Assembly (NCBI GenBank): GCA_965140555.1
Contig: OZ223259.1
Coordinates: forward strand, 1,240,001 to 1,304,000
DNA from: UBA1351 sp965140555
GTDB lineage: Bacteria; Bacillota; Clostridia; Lachnospirales; Vallitaleaceae
Reading direction: 5' to 3'
DNA: 64,000 bases
Part shown: piece by piece, positions 26,444 to 34,353 of the stretch
Layout: every line of letters begins with the position of its first letter
Numbering within the stretch: position 1 is the first letter of the stretch
Translations under genes and position numbers: made by a program
Notes under the pieces: generated by a model
Told to the model about the DNA's origin: nothing
The model's database searches: none
What the model saw: the letters and a program-made list of their open reading frames with translations, nothing else

Positions 26444-27300
26444 TGTCACAATTAACAGCTACTGAAAAATTTCGACGATTCTTCTTTTCCATTATTATGA
26501 ATGGGGCATTAATCATTTTTTCCTTTACCTGTATCTTTCCTCTTCTTTGGATGTTTAGCTCCTCTCTCAAGCTTAAGCAAGATTTTAATGCGGATATTAT
26601 CGGATTACCAAATGCACCCACATTCAGCAATTATATTAAGATTCTAACCAATAAAGATTACCATATATACAGCTCTGTGTTTAATAGTTTTAGGACAACG
26701 ATCTTATCCGTTGTTCTTATTGTACTCTTTGGCTTTATTGTCGGATATATTCTATCCCGTATCCATTTTCCGGGTAATCGACTTCTCTATCTAATGTTCC
26801 TTATGGGGCTACTTATACCTATCCATTCCTTACTCGTCCCCATTTATATCGTGTTCAATGAAGCCCATGTGAGCAACCAGTGGTTTACATTACTCTTTCC
26901 CTATGTCTCTTTTGGTCTTCCCCTTGGTATCTTTCTTGTAGAAGGTTATGTTAAAGCAATTCCAACAACCCTTGAAGAAGCTGCTATGATTGATGGTTCT
27001 TCATTCAGTCAAACCCTCTTTCTTGTCATCTTTCCTATATGCAAGCCTATTCTTGTTACAATTGCCATCATACAAACCTTTGCCAGTTGGAATGAATTCT
27101 CCTTTGCCCTTGTTCTCCTTAAGGATCCGACGCTTCAAACGGTTCCCCTTGCAATGACTCAATTTACCGGGCAGTTTTCATCAGATTATCCCAAGATAAT
27201 GGCTGCAATGTTGCTCACCATGCTTCCCATTATTATTTTCTATTTTGTTTTTAGCAAACATATTATCGAAGGTATGGTCGCAGGCGCTGTTAAGGGATAG
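26443..27300 (+). CDS. Sugar ABC transporter permease (MalG/UgpE type)
   Basis: A 285-residue membrane protein. Six segments, TIFPLLWMFSSSLK-like start (FTCIFPLLWMFSSSLKLKQDF), and the EAA motif EAAMIDGSSFSQTLFLVIFPICKP. It pairs with the preceding permease. No nucleotide-binding subunit is encoded nearby, so a shared MsmX/UgpC-type ATPase elsewhere is expected. Confidence 0.93.
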   Translation: MSQLTATEKFRRFFFSIIMNGALIIFSFTCIFPLLWMFSSSLKLKQDFNADIIGLPNAPTFSNYIKILTNKDYHIYSSVFNSFRTTILSVVLIVLFGFIVGYILSRIHFPGNRLLYLMFLMGLLIPIHSLLVPIYIVFNEAHVSNQWFTLLFPYVSFGLPLGIFLVEGYVKAIPTTLEEAAMIDGSSFSQTLFLVIFPICKPILVTIAIIQTFASWNEFSFALVLLKDPTLQTVPLAMTQFTGQFSSDYPKIMAAMLLTMLPIIIFYFVFSKHIIEGMVAGAVKG

Positions 27301-27304
27301 AACA

Positions 27305-27359
27305 AATAATCTTAGAAGAAACTACGTTCCTCTTTGAACTTATTCCTTCTGAGATTATT
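27305..27359 (+). terminator. Possible terminator hairpin after the sugar importer operon
   Basis: AATAATCTTAGAA and TTCTGAGATTATT pair over 13 positions (one G-U) around a 29-base loop. There is no good T run, so termination is uncertain. Confidence 0.4.
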
Positions 27360-27388
27360 ACTATTTCATATATCTTAAAATTAAGACT

Positions 27389-27417
27389 TCACATTTAGAG
27401 ATATGTGTGCTATAATA
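27389..27417 (+). promoter_or_regulatory. Promoter of the FMN reductase gene
   Basis: TTCACA, 17-base spacer, perfect TATAAT (27412-27417), about 60 bases before the ATG. Confidence 0.65.
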
Positions 27418-27480
27418 GATTTAACAAGAAACCACGCATTAACTAATGCATTTAACATAGATTATTAGGAGGTTATTTAT

Positions 27481-28029
27481 ATGAGTAAAAAAACTATAGG
27501 CGTATTTGTAGGAAGTTTAAGAAAAGGTTCATATAACCGTATTTTTGCGAATTATGCAGCAAGTGTTGCATCCGAAGATTTTGACACTAAATTTATTGAC
27601 ATAAGTAGATTGGAACTATTTAATGAAGATTTGGAAGGCACTCCTCCAGATTCATGGGTCGCTTTCAGAGAAGAGATCAAAGACCTAGATGGTTTCCTAT
27701 TCTTTACACCGGAATATAACCGTTCCCTTCCCGCCGCTCTTAAGAACGCAATTGATGTAGGATCTAGACCCTATGGGCAAAACCTTTGGGGTGGCAAACC
27801 GGCCGGGATTATGAGTGTATCGATTGGTGGTATCGCCGGATTCGGTGCTAACCATCACTTGCGTCAAGTATTAAGTTTTGTGGATGTATACCCATTGCAA
27901 CAACCGGAAGCTTATATCGGTAATGCCATGGCCCTTGTTGATGAAAATGGCGTCATTAATGATGATACAAAAGCTTTTGTTCAAACTTTTATGACTGCTT
28001 TTGAAGGTTGGGTTAAAAAATTCAACTAA
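27481..28029 (+). CDS. NAD(P)H-dependent FMN reductase family protein
   Basis: A 182-residue flavodoxin-like protein. VGSLRKGSYNRIFANYA near the N-terminus is the phosphate-binding loop and FFTPEYNRSLPAALKNAIDVGSRP is the diagnostic family motif. It reduces FMN, quinones or related acceptors with NAD(P)H in the cytosol. It is a single-gene unit with its own promoter and terminator, and AGGAGG eight bases before the start. Confidence 0.93.
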   Translation: MSKKTIGVFVGSLRKGSYNRIFANYAASVASEDFDTKFIDISRLELFNEDLEGTPPDSWVAFREEIKDLDGFLFFTPEYNRSLPAALKNAIDVGSRPYGQNLWGGKPAGIMSVSIGGIAGFGANHHLRQVLSFVDVYPLQQPEAYIGNAMALVDENGVINDDTKAFVQTFMTAFEGWVKKFN

Positions 28030-28040
28030 ATGATATATTT

Positions 28041-28090
28041 AAAATGGGAATCCAAGTTTGTGATGACTTGGATTCCCATTTTATTGTTTT
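28041..28090 (+). terminator. Rho-independent terminator
   Basis: Arms AAAATGGGAATCCAAGT (28041-28057) and its complement (28066-28082), then ATTGTTTT. Confidence 0.9.
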
Positions 28091-28099
28091 AACTCTCTA

Positions 28100-28128
28100 T
28101 TGACTTTTCAAATGAGTAAGACTATAAT
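28100..28128 (+). promoter_or_regulatory. Promoter of the ATP-grasp gene
   Basis: TTGACT, 17-base spacer, TATAAT (28123-28128). The predicted leader is about 95 bases; no riboswitch was recognised in it. Confidence 0.7.
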
Positions 28129-28229
28129 TCTATTATTCTTCCAGCCGTGATTGTAAAGGCTTATTAAAGCCGATTTACTCTCGAATACGACTCATTTTAT
28201 CATTAGCTTAAAGGAGCTTAGAAAACTAA

Positions 28230-29042
28230 ATGAACATCCTATCCTTCGATGCGTTACGTACTTATGACTTCAAGCACATCAGTTATATGAAACCCGAGCA
28301 TCTTTTCAAAGAAAAAGAACGCGTTATGAATGCTGACTGGATTATATATCCACCTTATTGGCAAGTCAACACATTAGTTTATGGATTAAAAAAAGATATA
28401 TTTCCTAATATATCAACCTATCATCTTGGTCATAATAAGGTAGAAATGACCCGTGCTCTATCTGCTGTTCTACCTCAGCATATGCCTTATACGGAGATCC
28501 TCCCTGAAGGACCGGAAAGTCGGGAATTTATTTTGTCCACCTTTGACTTCCCTTTTATATGCAAAGAAGTCCTTAGTTCTATGGGTAATGGTGTCCATTT
28601 GATTGAAAAAACAAGTGACTTTCACCGGTATGCTGACCATAATGATATCCTCTATGTCCAAGAATATCTTCCCATCAACAGAGATTTACGCATTGCTTAT
28701 GTCGGTGATCATATTATTGGTGGCTATTGGCGGGTTGCCGGTGAGAAGAGCTTTAAAAATAACGTTGCCCAAGGCGGCTCTATCATCTATGGAGATATTC
28801 CTCCTGCTGCCATAGAACTCGTGAAAAAAGCAGCCTCCTTATTAAATATCAATCATGCCGGCTTTGATATAGCTATGGTTGACGGATACCCCTATCTTTT
28901 TGAGTTCAATGTTATGTTCGGAACCGAAGGCTTATTGCGTCAACATATAGATATCGGAAGTGTCGTTTATGATTATCTTCATTCTCAACACCCCCCCTTC
29001 AATCCACTTCCTCCTATTCTGGAGGGTAAGACCATCAGTTAA
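28230..29042 (+). CDS. ATP-grasp (RimK-like) ligase, substrate unknown
   Basis: A 270-residue protein with the ATP-grasp order: FPFICKEVLSSMGNGVHLIEK (ATP-binding lysine and glycine loop, about 110-130), DILYVQEYLPINRDLRIAYVGDHIIGGYWR, then the metal-binding end FDIAMVDGYPYLFEFNVMFG (about 210-230). Enzymes of this group join a carboxylate to an amine through an acyl phosphate (RimK, CapG-type and peptide ligases). The acceptor cannot be inferred, because it stands alone between its own promoter and terminator. The SD AAAGGAG is about 12 bases before the ATG, longer than normal for this window. Confidence 0.8.
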   Translation: MNILSFDALRTYDFKHISYMKPEHLFKEKERVMNADWIIYPPYWQVNTLVYGLKKDIFPNISTYHLGHNKVEMTRALSAVLPQHMPYTEILPEGPESREFILSTFDFPFICKEVLSSMGNGVHLIEKTSDFHRYADHNDILYVQEYLPINRDLRIAYVGDHIIGGYWRVAGEKSFKNNVAQGGSIIYGDIPPAAIELVKKAASLLNINHAGFDIAMVDGYPYLFEFNVMFGTEGLLRQHIDIGSVVYDYLHSQHPPFNPLPPILEGKTIS

Positions 29043-29081
29043 TCTTCATCACTTTTCTAATATAATATAGCTTCTTACAGA

Positions 29082-29112
29082 TAGAATGGCTGCTATCCCT
29101 AGCGCCATTCTA
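29082..29112. terminator. Bidirectional hairpin between convergent ATP-grasp and MCP genes
   Basis: TAGAATGGC and GCCATTCTA form nine pairs around a 13-base loop. T-rich flanks on each side are modest. Confidence 0.55.
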
Positions 29113-29164
29113 TCTTATCCAATATCACATACCTACAATTTCAAAGAAATTCTTAAATTCTTTT

Positions 29165-31432
29165 CTATGAAATTTTGAATTGCTCGATAGATGCTTGTAA
29201 CTGTTCAATAACACCCGCCAAGCCTTCTGCCATAGACGTTAATTGTTCTGCTGAAGCTGTTTGTTCTTCTCCTGTCGCTAATACTTCTTCTATAGATGCC
29301 GCAGATTCTTCTGCAATACCTGCTATAGATGTTGTTGCCGTTAACGCATCATCTTGTACTTTTTCCAATCCTGTCATTAATGCATGAACTTTTTCAATCT
29401 CTGTAGCTACCGCATCCATATCACTCACAATGGTCTTAAAGGTCCTATCTGTATTTTTCACAGCATCCTCTTGACGTATAAAAATTTCTGTACTGTTTGC
29501 AATTAATTTATCCGTCTTCGTTGTTGACTCATAAATATGATTCACAATGCCTGTAATATTCTTTGTTGCTGATGCTGATTGTTCTGCTAGCTTTCTTACT
29601 TCATCGGCAACAACAGCGAAACCTTTCCCCGCTTCACCAGCTCTTGCCGCTTCAATTGCAGCATTAAGGGCTAATAGATTCGTCTGCTCGCTAATTCCGG
29701 CAATTAAATTAACAATGTCTAGAATTTCTTTAAATTGATTCACCAATTCTTCCATATCTTGTTTGATTTTTTGATTCAATTCCACTGTATCTTGGGTCGC
29801 AAGATTTAGATCTTGAATCGTTGTCGTTGCTTCAGAACTCATTGCTTTCGTTCGATCTGTAGCATCAATAACGGATTGGAATGTACGTTCTGTATCTTTC
29901 ATTCGTGAGGTCAAATCCATAATAATATCCGTCGTTTTCTCCGCATCTTTAACCTGTTCATTAGCACCAACGGCGAGAGATTCTACAGCTACCATAATCT
30001 CTTTGGAAGATTCTGCGGATTGTTTGGATATCCCTTTCAGATTATTAGAGTCTGTTGTTACTTCGGATACTGTAAGCGTCGTATCCTCTATAAGCTTACG
30101 TATATTCTCACCCATCGAATTAAAGCTATGAGACAACTGTCCAATTTCATATTTACCTACAATATGCGATTTTGTTGTCAAATCACCGTCTTCCATTCTT
30201 TTTAGCTTATCTCGAATATACTTAATAGGTGCTGTAATACTAATGGCAATCCATATACCTAAGAACACAGCAAGAACGGCTGCTACAAAAAAGGAAATTA
30301 TGGTTACCGATTTAAGCGCATTCAAGGAGGTATACATCTGTTGGGTCGGGACAACTTGTATAAATTGCCATCCATTTTCCATGGTTGCATAGGTAATCAT
30401 CATTTGCTCATCAAACCCTTCAGAAGATAAAAATCCGCCGGAGGACTGTGTATCCTCATCGGTCATCCTATCTTCACTTAAGCTATCATTAAAACTTAAC
30501 TGCCCACCTTCTTGAGCGGGATTCGATGCCGAGATAATGTATCCGTTTTCATCTGCCACATAATATGCTTTTTCTAGAAGCTTTTCTTCTTCTTCTCTGA
30601 GGTTTAACCCATTCACGTATTCTTGATCTTGTATTTTATCCATATCCACACGTGCAACACGGAATCGCTCCATAATATAATTCTTATCTACTTCCATAAT
30701 GAGAACACCGATTACTCGAACACCTGAACGTACTTGTCGCATGAGGAACATACTATTCTTATCGTAGGCATCATAATACCAAACTATATTGGTCTTTCGA
30801 CTCTCTAATTCAGCATACACATCTGATGCAAAAACTTCATCACGAAAGGCCTCCGTTTGATAGTAGCTATCCTCTGCTGATTCAATCACTTCATCCTCTT
30901 TAACAAACAGAATATTTTTTATCTCCGGGTTTGTTACAGTCAAACTTATAAAACGGTTCCCTATAGCTGAAGAACGTTCTTGATTGAATTCATAAAGGTT
31001 CTCATAATCTGATTGACTTTTAGCTACAACTTTTGTCAAATCCATATCTGTAACAAGTAGGTTCGATGTATCTTCGACCTTCGAAAGCATCATATCTATA
31101 TTCTTTGACGTTTCGATGGTCAAACTCTTATTGGCTTCTTCAACTTCATCCAATATACCCTTTGTTGCAAATTGTAGAATAATACTTGCTACGATCAACA
31201 TCGGTAATACCCCAATGATGACATTCGAAGAAATAAGCTTTACAAAAATGGAAAGTTTTTCCTTCTTTATTTTCTCTTTAACGACCTCTTCTACTTCAGC
31301 CCTTCTATCCTTCTTTCTTTTTTTTATCTTATTCTTGAAGATGTTCAACTTTGTTGTCTTATTTTGTACCTTTTTTGCTTTTTCCCGCTTATTTTTTTCT
31401 TGTTGTTTGGAATTTTTCACCTTAGCCATCAT
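29165..31432 (-). CDS. Methyl-accepting chemotaxis protein with long basic N-terminal tail
   Basis: A 755-residue chemoreceptor. The first ~70 residues are cytosolic and extremely Lys/Arg-rich (NKREKAKKVQNK, KNKIKKRKKDRR). TM1 follows (VIIGVLPMLIVASIILQ), then a dCache-like extracellular sensor (~95-375), TM2 (VTIISFFVAAVLAVFLGIWIAI), a HAMP domain and the signalling tip EQTNLLALNAAIEAARAGEAGKGFAVVADEVRKLAEQS. It signals ligand binding to CheA/CheW. AAAGGAG lies four bases before the first of two adjacent ATGs (31432 and 31429). The basic tail before TM1 is longer than in usual receptors. Confidence 0.93.
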   Translation of the reverse strand: MMAKVKNSKQQEKNKREKAKKVQNKTTKLNIFKNKIKKRKKDRRAEVEEVVKEKIKKEKLSIFVKLISSNVIIGVLPMLIVASIILQFATKGILDEVEEANKSLTIETSKNIDMMLSKVEDTSNLLVTDMDLTKVVAKSQSDYENLYEFNQERSSAIGNRFISLTVTNPEIKNILFVKEDEVIESAEDSYYQTEAFRDEVFASDVYAELESRKTNIVWYYDAYDKNSMFLMRQVRSGVRVIGVLIMEVDKNYIMERFRVARVDMDKIQDQEYVNGLNLREEEEKLLEKAYYVADENGYIISASNPAQEGGQLSFNDSLSEDRMTDEDTQSSGGFLSSEGFDEQMMITYATMENGWQFIQVVPTQQMYTSLNALKSVTIISFFVAAVLAVFLGIWIAISITAPIKYIRDKLKRMEDGDLTTKSHIVGKYEIGQLSHSFNSMGENIRKLIEDTTLTVSEVTTDSNNLKGISKQSAESSKEIMVAVESLAVGANEQVKDAEKTTDIIMDLTSRMKDTERTFQSVIDATDRTKAMSSEATTTIQDLNLATQDTVELNQKIKQDMEELVNQFKEILDIVNLIAGISEQTNLLALNAAIEAARAGEAGKGFAVVADEVRKLAEQSASATKNITGIVNHIYESTTKTDKLIANSTEIFIRQEDAVKNTDRTFKTIVSDMDAVATEIEKVHALMTGLEKVQDDALTATTSIAGIAEESAASIEEVLATGEEQTASAEQLTSMAEGLAGVIEQLQASIEQFKIS

Positions 31433-31457
31433 AAAACTCCTTTCAGTATATATTACC

Positions 31458-31486
31458 ATTATACTGTCTTATGAGACGTTTAGCAA
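31458..31486 (-). promoter_or_regulatory. Promoter of the chemoreceptor gene
   Basis: On the minus strand TTGCTA, 17-base spacer, TATAAT (31463-31458), 26 bases before the start. Confidence 0.6.
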
Positions 31487-31489
31487 AGT

Positions 31490-31733
31490 TTTATCAATTT
31501 TTGCTTAGCATAAAAAAAAAATTGTTATTATTTACCATATCCAGTTTTCATTTTTGTTACTTTCAGCTATTTTATTCCTTGAATATTAGTATATCTAAAC
31601 TAATATTCAGTAAGCATTTTATACTATTTGCCTTTGTACTTCTGTATTTACTTCCTTTCTTCTTATTATACTTATAGTATATCTCCCTATTTTATATAAA
31701 AGAAGATTTTTATACCATTTCTTACATATATTA
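31490..31733. other. AT-rich intergenic stretch with an inverted repeat
   Basis: I see no gene here. It contains a perfect inverted repeat, TGAATATTAG (31580-31589) and its complement (31600-31609), with a 10-base spacer. It could be an operator for either flanking gene, but AT richness makes chance plausible. Confidence 0.35.
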
Positions 31734-31784
31734 TTGCTTCTTACTAGCATCTTATGCTATAGTAATATCACGGAGCGTGATATT
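31734..31784 (+). promoter_or_regulatory. Promoter and perfect palindrome before the 88-residue protein
   Basis: TTGCTT (31734-31739), 18-base spacer and TATAGT (31758-31763) place the start point near 31770. A perfect palindrome with arms AATATCACG (31764-31772) and CGTGATATT (31776-31784) covers that point, holds the ribosome binding site in its centre and touches the ATG. It is best explained as a repressor operator. Confidence 0.5.
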
Positions 31785-32051
31785 ATGACAAATGATGACA
31801 TGTTTGACATTGATGAAACAATCTATAACGAAGCCTTTGATAAAACATATCGGTTTTTAAAAGCCGGTCTTACCAATAATTTAGATTATGACATCGATGC
31901 CCTTCATAACACCATCGAGACATTAACTACATACTATGGGAATAACCAAACCGGACGAGGTGACTTATCGCAGACACGGATTACTGCAGAAATTGCAGCC
32001 ACTGAGGCCATGTTAACGGAACTCATAGAAGCAAAAAAGAAAGAGGCATAG
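31785..32051 (+). CDS. Small acidic protein of unknown function
   Basis: An 88-residue soluble protein, mostly helical by appearance: MTNDDMFDIDETIYNEAF, then TYRFLKAGLTNNLDYDIDALHNTIETLTTYYGNNQTGRGDLSQTR and a C-terminal helix ending KKKEA. No family recognised. The ATG at 31785 follows GGAG by nine bases; an upstream in-frame ATG has no site. Its stop codon lies inside the terminator stem-loop. The palindrome over its start suggests tight, possibly single-regulator control. Confidence 0.65.
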   Translation: MTNDDMFDIDETIYNEAFDKTYRFLKAGLTNNLDYDIDALHNTIETLTTYYGNNQTGRGDLSQTRITAEIAATEAMLTELIEAKKKEA

Positions 32052-32066
32052 CCTCTTTCTTTTTTA
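32033..32066. terminator. Bidirectional terminator overlapping the stop codon of the small gene
   Basis: Arms AAAAAAGAAAGAGGC (32033-32047) and its complement (32051-32065) around a three-base loop. The TAG stop (32049-32051) lies in the loop. It also ends the zinc operon on the minus strand. Confidence 0.88.
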
Positions 32067-32816
32067 TTCCTCTACAACTTCAAATGTCGAATCAACAAGA
32101 TGACAATATAGCCAATCATCCGCACCGGCACGATACGTTTCAAACCGCCCTGTTACAATGACTTCTGTTTCCTGTTCAGGATATTCATCAGGATAAACAT
32201 GCGTACCGTCTCCCCATATAAACTCCATCCCTTGAGTACAACATGCCAGAGCATCTTTTATAATAACCGCATAGTAGTATTGCTCTTCTTCAGGGAAGTA
32301 TGTCGCATAATACATCCCTTTCATACGGATCATTTTCCCTTCATATTGCCCCGGATCTACCATCATTTGGTATACCGTTGCATAGACCATATCTTTATTC
32401 ATAACCGATAGATCATAATCTACATCGGACTCTATGCCCGCTTCCGGCACATCAACTTCAGTTAGTGGTTCTGTCACGGAAATTTCAACATCTTGATTCA
32501 GTTTTTGCTCTGCCATTTCAGCCACTACTTCTTCTTCACTTAGCTCCGGCTCTTCTTCCGTATTGAGTGGGGTATCCACCGGTTCTTCATCCTTCGACTC
32601 TTCTTGCCCCGGATCTATATCTTCTTCTTTTTTTTCTTTGGCTTCAGTTTCTTCTTTACTCACTTGTTCTACTAAAACATCTGCTACCTTCTTATTTTGC
32701 AAAGCGCCCTTTCCGACATTGACTTGCTCATTATTCCCACAAGCTGTAAACATAAACATTCCAATGACCATAATGACTGCTATCACCATCTGCTGCATCT
32801 TATTATACCTTATCAT
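32064..32816 (-). CDS. Lipoprotein of the zinc-uptake operon with OB-fold-like C-terminal domain
   Basis: A 250-residue precursor with a lipoprotein signal (IAVIMVIGMFMFTAC). A strongly acidic Glu/Asp linker (~35-115) follows, then a C-terminal domain (~140-250) with RMKGMYYATYFPEEEQYYYAVIIKDALACCTQGMEF and EVIVTGRFETY. The paired cysteines and layout recall the C-terminal domain of YcgQ/DUF1980 proteins, which are linked with zinc-responsive loci; this match is from memory only. Its ATG overlaps the znuB stop (ATGA), so it is the last gene of the zinc operon. A role in extracellular metal handling is inferred. Confidence 0.65.
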   Translation of the reverse strand: MIRYNKMQQMVIAVIMVIGMFMFTACGNNEQVNVGKGALQNKKVADVLVEQVSKEETEAKEKKEEDIDPGQEESKDEEPVDTPLNTEEEPELSEEEVVAEMAEQKLNQDVEISVTEPLTEVDVPEAGIESDVDYDLSVMNKDMVYATVYQMMVDPGQYEGKMIRMKGMYYATYFPEEEQYYYAVIIKDALACCTQGMEFIWGDGTHVYPDEYPEQETEVIVTGRFETYRAGADDWLYCHLVDSTFEVVEE

Positions 32817-33655
32817 ACTAAACCTCCTATGAACCGCTTCTTCATATATGCAACTGCAAAAATGATTATATTAACGACAACAATGGTTGATCCCACCGGT
32901 AATCCGAACAGTATAGCTGCCAACATACCCAAAAGCGCAGCTAGAACTGCTATTATAGATGCCCCTATTATAACACCTTTATAACTGACACACAGTTGCA
33001 TGGCTGACACAGCCGGGAACACAACAAGTGCAGAAATAAGTAATGAACCGACTAAATTCATTGCAAGAACAATAACAACAGCTGTAATAACAGCCATTAT
33101 CAGCTGATGGCGCTCAACTGATGTTCCTGTTGCTTTAGCAAAGGAAGCATCTAGGGTTAAGGCATATATTCGATGGTAGAATATAACAAAAAAACTGATA
33201 ACTACAATGGACATCACCACACATAAGATAACATCTGTAGGTGTTAATGTAAGAATCGATGTCGACCCAAATAGTGTACTGCAGACATCGCCACTTACAT
33301 TTGCGGAATCCGAAAAAACATTCATTATCAAATATCCTAGGGCAAGAGCCCCTGTTGAGAGCATCGCAATAACCATATCCCCTTGAATTTTCTTCGTTCT
33401 CTCTATTCCTAATATAATAATTGCTGTTATAATCGTCACAGGTAATACAATCGTCATTGTACTAGTCAATTTCATGATAGTACCGACAGCCATCGCACCA
33501 AATGCGACGTGAGATAGTCCGCTACCGATTAAAGCATAACGTCTTAATACCAACGGTACTCCTAGAAGAGACGAACAAAAAGCAATCAACAGTCCTGCAA
33601 TCAACGCATATCGAACAAAGGCAAAGGTCAAGTAATAACTTAATGTTTCAATCAT
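32813..33655 (-). CDS. znuB: Zinc/manganese ABC transporter permease (ZnuB type)
   Basis: A 280-residue ABC-3 family permease with about eight membrane segments. It starts FVRYALIAGLLIAFCSSLLGVPLVLRRYALIGSGLSHVAFGAMAVG, which is the family signature. It carries metal delivered by ZnuA. The start overlaps the znuC stop by four bases. Zinc is favoured over manganese by the His-rich ZnuA and the operator shared with the second zinc-type cluster. Confidence 0.9.
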   Translation of the reverse strand: MIETLSYYLTFAFVRYALIAGLLIAFCSSLLGVPLVLRRYALIGSGLSHVAFGAMAVGTIMKLTSTMTIVLPVTIITAIIILGIERTKKIQGDMVIAMLSTGALALGYLIMNVFSDSANVSGDVCSTLFGSTSILTLTPTDVILCVVMSIVVISFFVIFYHRIYALTLDASFAKATGTSVERHQLIMAVITAVVIVLAMNLVGSLLISALVVFPAVSAMQLCVSYKGVIIGASIIAVLAALLGMLAAILFGLPVGSTIVVVNIIIFAVAYMKKRFIGGLV

Positions 33656-34353
33656 AAAGACTCTCCTCCTCGTTTTTTTTCACAAAAAGCTTCTCGTGTT
33701 CCGAAAAAGTGGTGTCCTTCTTCAATCCATATTACATGCTTTGCATCGTGGACACTCTCCTGGACATCATGAGAGACCATAATAATTGCCATTCCTTTCT
33801 GATTCATCTGTCGTATCAGTCGATACATTTCTTTTCTAGCCTCCGGATCTAATCCTGTCACCGGTTCATCCATAAAAATAACCTTTGATGCCGCACATAG
33901 TGCACGTGCCAATAAAACTCTCTGTTTCTGCCCTCCTGATAAGGATTGAAAGCTTTGTCGTCGTAATTGAGTTAAACCAAATTCTTCCATCGTCTCTTCA
34001 ACTTGTTTCTTTTGAGTCTTTGATAAAAAAATATGCTTGCCCATCTGATTCAAACAACCGGATTCAACCAATTCTTTGACTGTTGTCGGAAACTCTTTCG
34101 GAATAACTGCTTGCTGTGGAAGATAGCCTACATCTTTTGACGTTAGCCCATCACAAAAACTTATCTTTCCACTTTTGATTTTCTTAAGGCCCAGGAGGGC
34201 TTGGAGCAGCGTACTTTTGCCTGCTCCATTTTCTCCATATATACAGATATAATCTTGTTCTTCTACAACAAAATCCAATCCACTGATTATCGTTCTGTTT
34301 TCATATCCTAATGTTATATTTTCTGCAATTATAAAAGGCACCTTATTCACCAT
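33652..34353 (-). CDS. znuC: Zinc ABC transporter ATP-binding protein (ZnuC type)
   Basis: A 233-residue ATPase. Walker A GENGAGKST, signature SLSGGQKQRVLLARAL, Walker B VIFMDEPVTGLDP and switch His in MVSHDVQ are all present. It powers ZnuB. It overlaps the end of znuA by 11 bases and the start of znuB by four, consistent with one transcript. Confidence 0.92.
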   Translation of the reverse strand: MVNKVPFIIAENITLGYENRTIISGLDFVVEEQDYICIYGENGAGKSTLLQALLGLKKIKSGKISFCDGLTSKDVGYLPQQAVIPKEFPTTVKELVESGCLNQMGKHIFLSKTQKKQVEETMEEFGLTQLRRQSFQSLSGGQKQRVLLARALCAASKVIFMDEPVTGLDPEARKEMYRLIRQMNQKGMAIIMVSHDVQESVHDAKHVIWIEEGHHFFGTREAFCEKKRGGESL

